A DNA stretch of 64,000 bases from Bryobacterales bacterium (GTDB taxonomy: Bacteria; Acidobacteriota; Terriglobia; Bryobacterales; Bryobacteraceae), in NCBI GenBank assembly GCA_020847045.1, contig JADLCT010000066.1, positions 1 through 64,000 on the forward strand, given 5' to 3'. Below, piece after piece: positions 19,511 through 27,706 of the stretch. The translations under genes were made by a program, and so were the position numbers. Position 1 is the first letter of the stretch, and each line of letters begins with the position of its first letter. The notes under the pieces were generated by a model. The model did no database searches, was not told the origin of the DNA, and saw nothing but the letters and a program-made list of their open reading frames with translations.

Positions 19511-20242
19511 ATGACAAATCGGACAGCTTTTGTTACAGGCGCCAGCCGCGGCATCGGCCGGGCGTGCGCGTTGGAACTGGCCCGCGCGGGGGCCCGCGTC
19601 GTGCTCGCCGCCCGCAACCGCGAAAAACTCGAAGAGGTGGCCGCCGAGGTCCGCGCGCTTGGCGTGGAAGCCCTGGCCGTTGCATTCGACCTCTCCTCGC
19701 CCGATTCCATTACCGCCGCCTTCGCCGCCGCCCAAGCCTTCGCCCCCATCCACATCCTGGTGAACAACGCCGCCATCACGCGCGACAACCTCGCCATCCG
19801 CATGCGCCCGGCCGAATGGGACGCCGTCATCCAAACCAATCTCACCGGTTCGTTTCTGTGCATGCAGCAGGTTCTGCGGGGCATGATGCAGGAGCGCTGG
19901 GGCCGCATCATCAACATCAGCTCCGTCGTCGGCGAATCCGGCAATCCCGGCCAGGCCAACTATGTCGCCTCCAAGGCCGGTCTCATCGGGCTCACCAAAA
20001 GCCTCGCCCAGGAGATGGCCAGCCGGAACATCACCGTCAACGCCATCGCCCCCGGCTTCATCGAAACCGACATGACCTCGGTGCTCAAAGACGACCTCAA
20101 GGCCGAACTGCTAAAGCGGATTCCGCTGAAGCGCCTCGGCCAGCCCGAGGACATCGCCGCCGCTGTGGCCTTCCTGGCCGGCGAAGGCGCCTCCTACATC
20201 ACCGGACACGTGCTCGACGTGAATGGTGGCATGTACATGTAG
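19511..20242 (+). CDS. fabG: 3-oxoacyl-[ACP] reductase
   Basis: The 243-residue short-chain dehydrogenase reduces 3-ketoacyl-ACP with NADPH in fatty-acid elongation. It has the Rossmann signature TGASRGIG, the NNAA motif (LVNNAAITRDN), the catalytic Ser138-Tyr151-Lys155 at the canonical FabG spacing, and the FabG tail (ITGHVLDVNGGMYM). The ATG at 19511 is chosen by homology; the open frame upstream is antisense to ubiD. TACTCT at 19486-19491 could be its -10. It is not beside other fab genes, so a role in another keto-reduction (for example polyhydroxyalkanoate metabolism) cannot be excluded. Its stop abuts the convergent dehydrogenase gene. Confidence 0.92.
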   Translation: MTNRTAFVTGASRGIGRACALELARAGARVVLAARNREKLEEVAAEVRALGVEALAVAFDLSSPDSITAAFAAAQAFAPIHILVNNAAITRDNLAIRMRPAEWDAVIQTNLTGSFLCMQQVLRGMMQERWGRIINISSVVGESGNPGQANYVASKAGLIGLTKSLAQEMASRNITVNAIAPGFIETDMTSVLKDDLKAELLKRIPLKRLGQPEDIAAAVAFLAGEGASYITGHVLDVNGGMYM

Positions 20243-21184
20243 TCACGCCACCACGTGCCGCGCCTTGCCTTCAAAAAAGGCCAGTACGTTATCCACGGCC
20301 ATCGCCAAACCAGCCTCCAAAGCCTCCGGCGTAATGCCCGCCGAATGCGGCGACAGCACCACGTTCTCCATTGCCGTCAGCGGGTGCCCCACCGGCAGCG
20401 GTTCCACGTCGAAGACATCAAGGCCGGCGCCGGCCAACCGTCCCTCTCCGAGCGCCTTCAGTAGGGCCGGCTCGTCCACCAGCGGCCCGCGCGCCGTGTT
20501 CACCAGAATCGCTCCCGGCTTCATCGTCCGCAGCCGCGCCTCGTCCAGAAACCCGCGCGTCTGCTCGCTCAAACGCAGATGGAGGCTCACCACGTCGCTC
20601 TGCGCCAGCAACTCTTCGAGAGCCACGTGCGCGAACCCAAGCTCCGGCTTCGGATGCATCGTCCACGTCACGACATGCATCCCGATGGCCTCGCCCAATC
20701 GCGCGAACCGCCGGCCAATCTCGCCTAAGCCGATCACGCCCAGCGTCTTGCCCTGCAACTGCACCATCCCGCCGCGCGGCCACTCGCCCGCCCGCACACG
20801 CCGGTCCAACAACGGCACCCGCCGCGCAACGGCCAGCATCAACGCCAAAGCATGTTCGGCAATCGACGGCGCCGCCACGGCGGGCGTGTTCGTCACACGG
20901 ATACCCAGCTCGCGCGCAGCCTCCAGATCGACGTGATCGGTGCCCGTGCCCCAGATGCTCACCAGCTTCAGCGCGGGACAGTGGCTCAACACCTCGCGCG
21001 TCAGATTCGTCGACGAGCGTATGTTCACCACCGCCACGGCGTCCCGCAAGCGCTCCGCCAGCACGTCCGCCGTTCCGGGCAGCGTGTCGTGGTAACGGAC
21101 GCTGGCCTCCGCCCGCAATCGCGCAAGCGACGGGCTCAGGCCCAGCACCGCGGGCGAATCGTCCGGAACCGCCACCACTCTCAT
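20243..21184 (-). CDS. D-isomer-specific 2-hydroxyacid dehydrogenase
   Basis: 313 residues. The NAD-binding motif LGVIGLGEIGRRFARLG and the catalytic Arg (NTARGPLVDE), Glu (DVFDVEPLP) and His (SPHSAG) of the D-2-hydroxyacid dehydrogenase family are all present. It would interconvert a 2-hydroxyacid and a 2-ketoacid with NAD(P)H; closest in style to glyoxylate/hydroxypyruvate or phosphoglycerate dehydrogenases, though it lacks an ACT domain. Its ATG overlaps the stop of the upstream paralog by 4 nt (21181-21184), so the two are translationally coupled. Confidence 0.88.
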   Translation of the reverse strand: MRVVAVPDDSPAVLGLSPSLARLRAEASVRYHDTLPGTADVLAERLRDAVAVVNIRSSTNLTREVLSHCPALKLVSIWGTGTDHVDLEAARELGIRVTNTPAVAAPSIAEHALALMLAVARRVPLLDRRVRAGEWPRGGMVQLQGKTLGVIGLGEIGRRFARLGEAIGMHVVTWTMHPKPELGFAHVALEELLAQSDVVSLHLRLSEQTRGFLDEARLRTMKPGAILVNTARGPLVDEPALLKALGEGRLAGAGLDVFDVEPLPVGHPLTAMENVVLSPHSAGITPEALEAGLAMAVDNVLAFFEGKARHVVA

Positions 21185-22218
21185 CCGCGCCGCCTCGCCA
21201 GCTTCGTTTGAAACGCCTCCACGTTCAGCACCTCCGGGTTTACCAGTCCTTCCGGAACTTCACCGCGGCACACTGCCAGAACGGCGTCGCACGCTTCGCT
21301 CCCGTTATCGGTCATCAACTCGTTCGTCCATGCCAGCGCATGGGGCGCCACAATCACGTTGTCCATCCGGAACAGCGGATCATCGGCGGGCGGCGGCTCC
21401 ACCGGGTACACGTCAATGCCCGCCCCGGCAATCCAGTTCTCGCGCAACGCACGCACCAGCCCCTCGTGCTCCACCACCGGACCGCGCGCCGTATTGATGA
21501 AGTACGCCGACGGTTTCATCAGCCGGAAATGCGCCTCGCGCACCAGCCCCCTGGTTCGCTCATTCAGCAGGGTGTTCACCGTCACGAAATCGGACTCGCG
21601 AAACAACGTCTCCATGTCCACCATCTCGACGCCCAGCTCGCGCACCTTCTCCTGGGACACGTTCGGATCACAGGCCAGAAACCGCCCGAATCCCAGACTC
21701 CGCGCCTCGCGGAACAACTCCTGCCCGATGTTGCCACAGCCGACCGAGCCCAGCGTCCGGCCACCAATGCTGGTCCCCATCCGCGGCAGATCACCGCGCC
21801 AGCCGCCGGCGCGCGCCACACGGTCCTGCTGCAGCAGATTCTTCGACAGCGCGAAGATCAGCGTGAGAATCGCTTCGGCCACCGGGCGCCGCACCGCCGC
21901 CGGAGTAATCGTCAGCGCCACCCCCGCACGCGTCAGCGCGGGCACGTCGATGCGGTCATAGCCCACGCCCCATCGCGCCACCACCGCCAGACGCTCCACC
22001 TCGCGCAGGCTCTCCGCGTCAATCTTCGTCGCCAGCGCGAACACGGCATCGTAGCCTCGCAGCAACTCCGCGCTGGCGCACCTGCCGCCGCCGGTTTCCA
22101 GCTTTTCCCACTCCACGCCCGCAACGCCCGCCAGCTTCTTCGCCAGCACGTACTGTAAAGGTTCGGACGCCTCGGTATAGAAGTCGTCGGAGATACCAAT
22201 CCTGAACGTTCCGCTCAC
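21181..22218 (-). CDS. D-isomer-specific 2-hydroxyacid dehydrogenase (second paralog)
   Basis: 345 residues with the same fold as the downstream gene but divergent in sequence. It has a nucleotide-binding loop (LGSVGCGNIGQELFREA), catalytic Arg in NTARGPVVEHE, Glu in DVYPVEPPP and His in APHALAWTNE. The active-site His is followed by Ala rather than the usual Ser/Thr, which suggests different substrate handling. It overlaps both neighbours by 4 nt (ATGA at 22215-22218 and 21181-21184), forming a tight three-gene unit with the M14 peptidase. Confidence 0.88.
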   Translation of the reverse strand: MSGTFRIGISDDFYTEASEPLQYVLAKKLAGVAGVEWEKLETGGGRCASAELLRGYDAVFALATKIDAESLREVERLAVVARWGVGYDRIDVPALTRAGVALTITPAAVRRPVAEAILTLIFALSKNLLQQDRVARAGGWRGDLPRMGTSIGGRTLGSVGCGNIGQELFREARSLGFGRFLACDPNVSQEKVRELGVEMVDMETLFRESDFVTVNTLLNERTRGLVREAHFRLMKPSAYFINTARGPVVEHEGLVRALRENWIAGAGIDVYPVEPPPADDPLFRMDNVIVAPHALAWTNELMTDNGSEACDAVLAVCRGEVPEGLVNPEVLNVEAFQTKLARRRG

Positions 22219-24767
22219 TCGCGCCCTCCGCTCGCCGCCGCGCCTTCCAGTGGCTTTGCCGCCGCCTGATAGATCGCGTTCAACACGAATTTGAAGGTAC
22301 CCACCGACTGCGCGCGAAACTGGGGCCGGAAGCCAAACAGAACCACCCGTCCCTTCCCAAACCGGACATCGGCCAGAATCGTCCGCCCCTCAACGGCGCT
22401 CTCGCCCGAAATCCAGCCGCTGGCCAGAAGGTCGCGCCGGGCATACTTGGCCACGCTTTTCACTTCACGATCGCCTTTGTTGTAGTCGCGTAGCAGCGTT
22501 ACATCCCACGCCATGCCGCCGCTGGCGAAAGCGTAGGCATTCTCCGGCACGCCCCAGGCGATGGGGTTCGTAGTTTCCACCTGAATGCGAAGAATTGAAC
22601 CCGGCGAGTAATACCCCTTGCCGTTCTCATCCGAACGCGCGCTGACACGCAGCGGCAACGGGAACATCTGGAGCGGCAGGTCGGTGGCCGCATCAAACGC
22701 CAACAGCGTCCCGCCTCCGCGTACGAACTCTTCGATGCGCGAAGCGCCCGCCAGGCCGATGCCTCCGGTGAACTCCGGCCTCTGTAACGACGGTATGCTC
22801 TTGGCCGAGCGAAGCGTGGCAACCGGCTGCCCCATCCGCACGCCATGCAGAATCGAATTCATCGCCTGGCTGGCCAGAATCAGCACATCGAACTTCGCCA
22901 CCCAATCCCCCGCCGCGATCTCTTCGTTGTGCAACGCAGTATAGGGCGTCTGATATTCGTCCAGCACATATTGCGTCCAGCCGGCGTCCATGTTCGCCAC
23001 GTACGGCTGATAGACCGCCACGCGCGGCTGGCGCATTTCATACGCCGCGTGCGCGAACGCCTCGCTCCCGCCGGGCTCCTCCATCAGCCACTCGCCCTTG
23101 GCCGACCGCCGCACCCTGCCGCCCGCCCCCAGCTTCCCGGCAATCGTGCGGAACGACTCCGTGTGACGGTAATCGGTTGTCCCGCGCGGCGCATCCAGCA
23201 AGTGCGCGGTCTCCAGCGTTGCTTCGAAGCCCTGCTCAATCCGGTGCGCCTCCACGCCCATGTTCATCGGCAGCGTCCAGCCGGCCACGTCGTACGGCTT
23301 CTTCGTCGGGCCCGTCTGGCCTGTCTTGATCTCCGGGTAATGCTGCTTCTCCATCAAATCGACAAGATAGCTTCGGAACGGCTGGCCGGCGCGCATCACA
23401 TAGGTCCCCGCCGGCCATGATTTCCCGCCGGCTTGGAATTGCGACTTGGCGCGCTCCACTTGAATGCCCGCCAGTTGAAGACGGCGCAGCATGTCCACCG
23501 CCGCCGGGGCGTCCCATTGCGCGGCCGGAATCACATAGGCATATGGCCCGCCCTTGTTCCCCGCCTCAATCGCCGCGCGCGCCAGCTCATACGCCTTCCA
23601 CAGGAAATATTCGCTGCGCGAGGCGGCCAGGTCCAGAATCGCGAAGTCCGCCGTCAGCATGTAGTCGATCGCCTGCCGCGTGCCCCACCGGCCGCCCATC
23701 CAAGGCATCGAATAAAAGATGCTTGGCTCCTTCGCCGGCATCCCATTGCCAAAACGTTCCGGCAGATCGCTCAGCGCATACTCGCCCGGCGTGCCATAGC
23801 TGTGCAGCGCCGTCTCCGTGAGAATGCCATGCATGTTGTGAAACTTGGGCGCCGTTCGCAGCCCGCCGTTCCACCAGGCGTCGTAGCCGTAGTAGCTCAG
23901 CACGCCGGGCTTGCCTTCGCGCGCGAACCGCTCGCGCATCGCCGCGCCAATGCGGCTCACGCCCTCCAGCACGGAGGATGGAATGTTAGGATTCAGCGGC
24001 TCGGCGTACGGTGGCACGAAGATGCGGGCCGGAAACGCCGGCGACTGATGCTGGTTGTAGATGATCTGCGGAAACCACTCCTCATAGAACATCCGCGAAA
24101 CGTGCCGCGTCTCCGGCAGGTTCATCATGAACCAGTCGCGGTTGTTATCGTGCCCCGCGTACTTGTGGTACAGAAACGGCAATGGTGCCAACTCGTACGG
24201 GGTGCCCACGTTCTTCCGGTACCACTGCGTGATCCATTCCAGCCCGTCGGGGTTAATCACCGGCATCTGCAACAGAATGACCTTGTCGCGAATCCGCCGC
24301 GTCTCCTCGTCCTCGCCCGTCACCATGCGGTAGGCGAGATCGAAGCTGTGCTGCACGGGCGCCACCTCGCTGGCGTGCAAACCGGAATCGATCCACACAA
24401 TCGTCCGCCCTTCGCGCGCCATGCGCCGCGCCTCTTCCACAGTGGCCTGCCCCAGAGCCAGCCGGCGGTTCATCTGCTTCCAGCGGTCCAACTGGCGCAG
24501 GTTCCCTTCGCTCGACAGGAACGCCACCAGCATCGGCTTGCCTTCCGAACTCTTCCCGATCTCCTCCAGCCGGATGCGGCCGCTCGCCGCCGCCAGTTTG
24601 CGGAAGTAGCCAGTCACCTCGCCATAGCCGGCCAGTTTATAGTCGTCGCCCGGCGTGTAACCGAGATGTTCTTTGGGAGTGGGAACCTGCGCACGCAGCG
24701 GTTGCGCGCTCAACAGGAAGGCGAACGCAATCGCGGACGCGATGCCCCTGACCGTCCAGATCCGCAT
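22215..24767 (-). CDS. Secreted M14 family zinc carboxypeptidase with C-terminal amidotransferase-like domain
   Basis: 850 residues with a signal peptide (ASAIAFAFLLSAQPLRAQ). The N-terminal half is an M14 peptidase: zinc ligands in SGLHASEVAPV (HxxE) and a later His (IIYNQHQSPAFPARIF), NPDG in the substrate loop, and a putative catalytic Glu in GILTETALHSYG. The C-terminal ~300 residues (FDVLILASQAMNSI, IEEFVRGGGTLLAFDAATDL, GRVVLFGFRPQFRAQS) look like a class I glutamine-amidotransferase fold without an evident catalytic Cys. The ATG at 24767 is fixed by the signal peptide; the long open frame beyond it is antisense to aguB. The divergent aguB starts only 18 bp away. Confidence 0.88.
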   Translation of the reverse strand: MRIWTVRGIASAIAFAFLLSAQPLRAQVPTPKEHLGYTPGDDYKLAGYGEVTGYFRKLAAASGRIRLEEIGKSSEGKPMLVAFLSSEGNLRQLDRWKQMNRRLALGQATVEEARRMAREGRTIVWIDSGLHASEVAPVQHSFDLAYRMVTGEDEETRRIRDKVILLQMPVINPDGLEWITQWYRKNVGTPYELAPLPFLYHKYAGHDNNRDWFMMNLPETRHVSRMFYEEWFPQIIYNQHQSPAFPARIFVPPYAEPLNPNIPSSVLEGVSRIGAAMRERFAREGKPGVLSYYGYDAWWNGGLRTAPKFHNMHGILTETALHSYGTPGEYALSDLPERFGNGMPAKEPSIFYSMPWMGGRWGTRQAIDYMLTADFAILDLAASRSEYFLWKAYELARAAIEAGNKGGPYAYVIPAAQWDAPAAVDMLRRLQLAGIQVERAKSQFQAGGKSWPAGTYVMRAGQPFRSYLVDLMEKQHYPEIKTGQTGPTKKPYDVAGWTLPMNMGVEAHRIEQGFEATLETAHLLDAPRGTTDYRHTESFRTIAGKLGAGGRVRRSAKGEWLMEEPGGSEAFAHAAYEMRQPRVAVYQPYVANMDAGWTQYVLDEYQTPYTALHNEEIAAGDWVAKFDVLILASQAMNSILHGVRMGQPVATLRSAKSIPSLQRPEFTGGIGLAGASRIEEFVRGGGTLLAFDAATDLPLQMFPLPLRVSARSDENGKGYYSPGSILRIQVETTNPIAWGVPENAYAFASGGMAWDVTLLRDYNKGDREVKSVAKYARRDLLASGWISGESAVEGRTILADVRFGKGRVVLFGFRPQFRAQSVGTFKFVLNAIYQAAAKPLEGAAASGGRE

Positions 24768-24785
24768 AATGTGGACAATAATACT
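24765..24785. promoter_or_regulatory. 18-bp divergent promoter region, peptidase / aguB
   Basis: Only 18 bp separate the two start codons (24767 minus, 24786 plus). On the minus strand TATTAT (24783-24778) lies 10 nt before the peptidase ATG. On the plus strand CATAAT (24765-24770) lies 15 nt before the aguB ATG and includes the peptidase start codon. Each promoter must reach into the opposite gene, and both messages would have almost no leader. Confidence 0.45.
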
Positions 24786-25676
24786 ATGCCCGATTCGCAG
24801 AGCCTTACCTTTCGTGTGGGCCTGATTCAAACCACAAGCGGCCCGGACGCCGCCGTCAATACCGAGCGCCACGTGGAACTCGTCCGCGAGGCCGCCCGGC
24901 GCGGCGCGCAGATTGTGTGTCTGCAGGAAATGTACCGCTCGCCCTACTTCTGCCGCGAAGAGGACGCCGCGCTGTTCGACTGGGCGGAGACCGTGCCCGG
25001 ACCCTCCACCGCGGCCTTCTCGCGGATCGCCCGCGAGCATTCGCTCGTGATCATTGTCCCCATCTTCGAGAAGCGCGCCACAGGCCTGTATCACAACTCC
25101 GCCGTCATCCTCGACGCCGACGGCGCCACGCTCGGGCTCTACCGCAAAATGCACATCCCGGACGACCCTCTCTTCTACGAGAAGTTCTATTTCACTCCCG
25201 GCGATCTTGGCTTCCGCACCTTCGACACCCGCTACGGACGCATCGCCACTCTCATCTGCTGGGACCAGTGGTATCCCGAAGGCGCGCGCCTGGCCGCCCT
25301 GGGCGGCGCCAACATTCTCGTCTACCCCACCGCCATCGGCTGGCACCCCTACGAAAAGGCCTCGCACGGCGCCGCGCAACGTTCCGCCTGGCAGACGATT
25401 CAACGCTCGCACGCCATCGCCAACGGTATCTATGTGGCCGCCGCCAACCGCATCGGCTTTGAAGGTCCGCCCGCCAACGGGCTCGAGTTCTGGGGCTCCT
25501 CCTTCGTCAGCGATCCCTTTGGAACTGTCATCGCCGAGGCATCCACGGATCAGGAGGAGATCCTCGTCGCCGAATGCTCCACCGCCCGCATCGAAGAGGT
25601 GCGGCGGGGCTGGCCGTTCCTCCGCGACCGCCGCATCGACGCCTACTCGCCCATCGTCAACAGGTGGCTCGCCTGA
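24786..25676 (+). CDS. aguB: N-carbamoylputrescine amidase
   Basis: Hydrolyses N-carbamoylputrescine to putrescine, CO2 and ammonia, the last step of the agmatine route to polyamines. The 296-residue nitrilase-fold protein has the Glu-Lys-Cys triad (E48 in LQEMYRSPYFC, K121 in YRKMHIPDD, C158 in LICWDQWYPE) and the family segments GLYHNSAVILDADG, YEKFYFTPGD and EFWGSSFVSDPFG, which match AguB rather than other nitrilases. Its TGA overlaps the ATG of the agmatine deiminase gene (TGATG), confirming the pathway assignment. Confidence 0.95.
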   Translation: MPDSQSLTFRVGLIQTTSGPDAAVNTERHVELVREAARRGAQIVCLQEMYRSPYFCREEDAALFDWAETVPGPSTAAFSRIAREHSLVIIVPIFEKRATGLYHNSAVILDADGATLGLYRKMHIPDDPLFYEKFYFTPGDLGFRTFDTRYGRIATLICWDQWYPEGARLAALGGANILVYPTAIGWHPYEKASHGAAQRSAWQTIQRSHAIANGIYVAAANRIGFEGPPANGLEFWGSSFVSDPFGTVIAEASTDQEEILVAECSTARIEEVRRGWPFLRDRRIDAYSPIVNRWLA

Positions 25677-26743
25677 TGGCCGCCAGCGTCTCCGCCCCGC
25701 CCGCGCCTCCCTACCGCATGCCCGCCGAATGGGAGCCTCATGAGGCCACATGGCTCGCCTGGCCGCACGAGCGCTCCGACTGGCCCGGCAAGTTCGCCCC
25801 GGTCCCGTGGGTCTACGCCGAGTTCATCCGCTACGTGTCTCTGTATGAGCGCGTGCGCATCCTCGTGCAGGACGCCGCCGCGCGCGCAAGCGCCGAACGG
25901 GTGCTGCGCCGGACCGGCATCAACCTGGCCGCCATCGACTTTTACATCCGCCCCACCGACCGCTCCTGGACGCGTGACTTCTGCCCCATCTTCGTTCACG
26001 ACTCCCACGGCCGCACCGTCGCCACCGACTGGATCTTCAACGGCTGGGCCAAGTACGCCAACCATAAGCGCGACAACGGCGCGCCCCGCTGGATCGCCTC
26101 GAAGCTCAAACTGCCACGCCTCGAACCCGGTTTTGTCCTGGAGGGCGGCTCCATCGACGTGAATGGCGCGGGCCTTCTGCTCACCACCGAGGAATGCCTG
26201 CTCTCCCCCATTCAAGCGCGCAATCCCGGACACACGCGCGAGGAAATCGAAGCCGCCTTCGCCCGCTACCTCGGCATCCGCAAGACGCTCTGGCTTAACC
26301 GCGGCATCGCGGGCGATGATACGCACGGCCACGTCGACGACCTCGCCCGCTTCGTCAGCACCAACACCATCGTCACCGCCGTGGAGCGCGACCCGGCCGA
26401 CGCCAACTACGAACCACTGCGAGAGAACCTGCGCCTGCTGCGCGCTCTGCGCGACCTCCGCGGCCGGCCCTTCCGCATTGCCACGCTACCCATGCCCGCG
26501 CCCGTCATCTTCGATGGACAGCGTCTGCCGGCCAGCTACGCCAACTTCTACATCGCCAACCGGCACGTGCTCGCGCCGGTCTTCAACGATCCCAACGACC
26601 GCGCCGCGCTGAACACCCTGGCCCGGCTCTTCCCGGACCGCACCGTCGTGCCCATCTATTGCGGCGATCTCGTGCTTGGCCTCGGCACGCTGCACTGCAT
26701 GACGCAGCAGCAACCCGCGGCGCTCGACGCCCCTATGGCCTGA
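25676..26743 (+). CDS. aguA: Agmatine deiminase
   Basis: Converts agmatine to N-carbamoylputrescine, feeding AguB. The 355-residue protein has the peptidyl-arginine-deiminase fold with MPAEWEPHEATWLAWPH near the N-terminus, the substrate-binding RDFCPIF, the Asp/His active-site stretch (GDDTHGHVDDLARFV), and the nucleophile Cys341 in LHCMTQQQP. Start 25676 is set by overlap with the aguB stop; the frame is open further upstream but inside aguB. An arginine decarboxylase gene (speA) would complete the route and is not in this window. It overlaps the convergent dehydrogenase gene by 11 bp. Confidence 0.95.
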   Translation: MAASVSAPPAPPYRMPAEWEPHEATWLAWPHERSDWPGKFAPVPWVYAEFIRYVSLYERVRILVQDAAARASAERVLRRTGINLAAIDFYIRPTDRSWTRDFCPIFVHDSHGRTVATDWIFNGWAKYANHKRDNGAPRWIASKLKLPRLEPGFVLEGGSIDVNGAGLLLTTEECLLSPIQARNPGHTREEIEAAFARYLGIRKTLWLNRGIAGDDTHGHVDDLARFVSTNTIVTAVERDPADANYEPLRENLRLLRALRDLRGRPFRIATLPMPAPVIFDGQRLPASYANFYIANRHVLAPVFNDPNDRAALNTLARLFPDRTVVPIYCGDLVLGLGTLHCMTQQQPAALDAPMA

Positions 26744-27680
26744 GCAGCACCTTCAACACGCCGCGTTCGGCCGCACGGTCAAACGCGCGCCCCGCTTCGG
26801 CCAGCGGAAACTCATCGTGCACCATCGGCCGCACATTCACACGGCCGCTCTTCAACAACCGCAGCGCCGGCTCAAACCGCCCGCATCGCGATCCCACCAG
26901 CGTGATCTCATGCACGATCACCGGCGCCGTGTCCAAGCTCACCAGGCCGTGCACGGTGGACTTCATCACCAGCGTTCCACGCGGCTTCGTCATCGCCACG
27001 GCCTCACGCAGCCCCTGCGCCGATCCCGTGGATTCAACAACCGTCTCAAATGCCATCGACGGCCGCCTCGTCCCGGCGATGCGCTGCTCCACCGCGCCGC
27101 CCAGCTTCAGCTTCGCCCGGTGTCTGCCAAAGTGAACCACCTCGGCCCCATGCGCGCCCAAAGCTTGCGCGATTAAGATGCCCAGCTTGCCGTCCCCCAG
27201 CACCGCCACCCGCGCCCCGCGCGCGATCTTCACCTGATCGAGAATCTCGCACGCCGCGGCCAGCGGCTCCACAAACACCGCCTCTTCCACGGCCATTCCG
27301 GCTGGAATCACATGCAGGTTCTCCTCGGGCAGCGTCACGTATCCGGCAAACGCTCCCGGATACTTCACGATTCCGAGCACCGTGCGCCTCGGACAATGAC
27401 GGCCGAGGCCACGCGCGCAATACTCGCACGCTCCGCATGCCAAGTTGATCTCGCCGGCAACGCGCTTGCCCACCAGTTGCCTCGTATCAGCCTCCTCCAC
27501 CTCGCCGGTGAACTCGTGTCCCGGCGTTCCGCGAAAGCCGTAATAGCCACGGCGCAATTCCAGGTCCGTGTTGCACAACCCGGCCACCAGCACGCGCACC
27601 AGCGCATACCCGGGCTTCCGCTTCGGCGCGGGACGCCGCTTCACGGTAACCGCGCCACCTTCCAAATGAACGGCCAGCAT
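26733..27680 (-). CDS. Zinc-containing alcohol dehydrogenase (MDR superfamily)
   Basis: 315 residues. The N-terminal GroES-like domain has the catalytic-zinc signature (GTPGHEFTGEVEE), an active-site Cys (GLCNTDLE) and a structural-zinc cysteine cluster (CGACEYCARGLGRHC). The Rossmann domain follows (VAVLGDGKLGILIAQALG). It would oxidise an alcohol or polyol with NAD(P)+. At 315 residues it is a little short for the family. It shares a 26-bp divergent promoter region with the threonine synthase gene and overlaps the aguA end by 11 bp. The substrate cannot be told from the sequence. Confidence 0.88.
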   Translation of the reverse strand: MLAVHLEGGAVTVKRRPAPKRKPGYALVRVLVAGLCNTDLELRRGYYGFRGTPGHEFTGEVEEADTRQLVGKRVAGEINLACGACEYCARGLGRHCPRRTVLGIVKYPGAFAGYVTLPEENLHVIPAGMAVEEAVFVEPLAAACEILDQVKIARGARVAVLGDGKLGILIAQALGAHGAEVVHFGRHRAKLKLGGAVEQRIAGTRRPSMAFETVVESTGSAQGLREAVAMTKPRGTLVMKSTVHGLVSLDTAPVIVHEITLVGSRCGRFEPALRLLKSGRVNVRPMVHDEFPLAEAGRAFDRAAERGVLKVLLRP

Positions 27681-27706
27681 AGATGCCCCAGTATAATAGG
27701 GGGTTC
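27681..27706. promoter_or_regulatory. 26-bp divergent promoter with a near-symmetric -10, dehydrogenase / threonine synthase
   Basis: TATAAT at 27692-27697 on the plus strand lies 9 nt before the GTG at 27707. The same bases read TATTAT and TATACT on the minus strand, 9-12 nt before the ATG at 27680. The core AGTATAATA is nearly its own reverse complement, so one element could fire in both directions. Both transcripts would be leaderless or nearly so. Confidence 0.55.

Noticed and set aside
20371-22158. 595-codon plus-strand frame
   Set aside because: Antisense to the two dehydrogenases; Pro/Arg/Ala-rich shadow.
24768-25751. 328-residue N-terminal extension of the M14 peptidase frame
   Set aside because: It reads antisense through aguB; the signal peptide at 24767 marks the true start.
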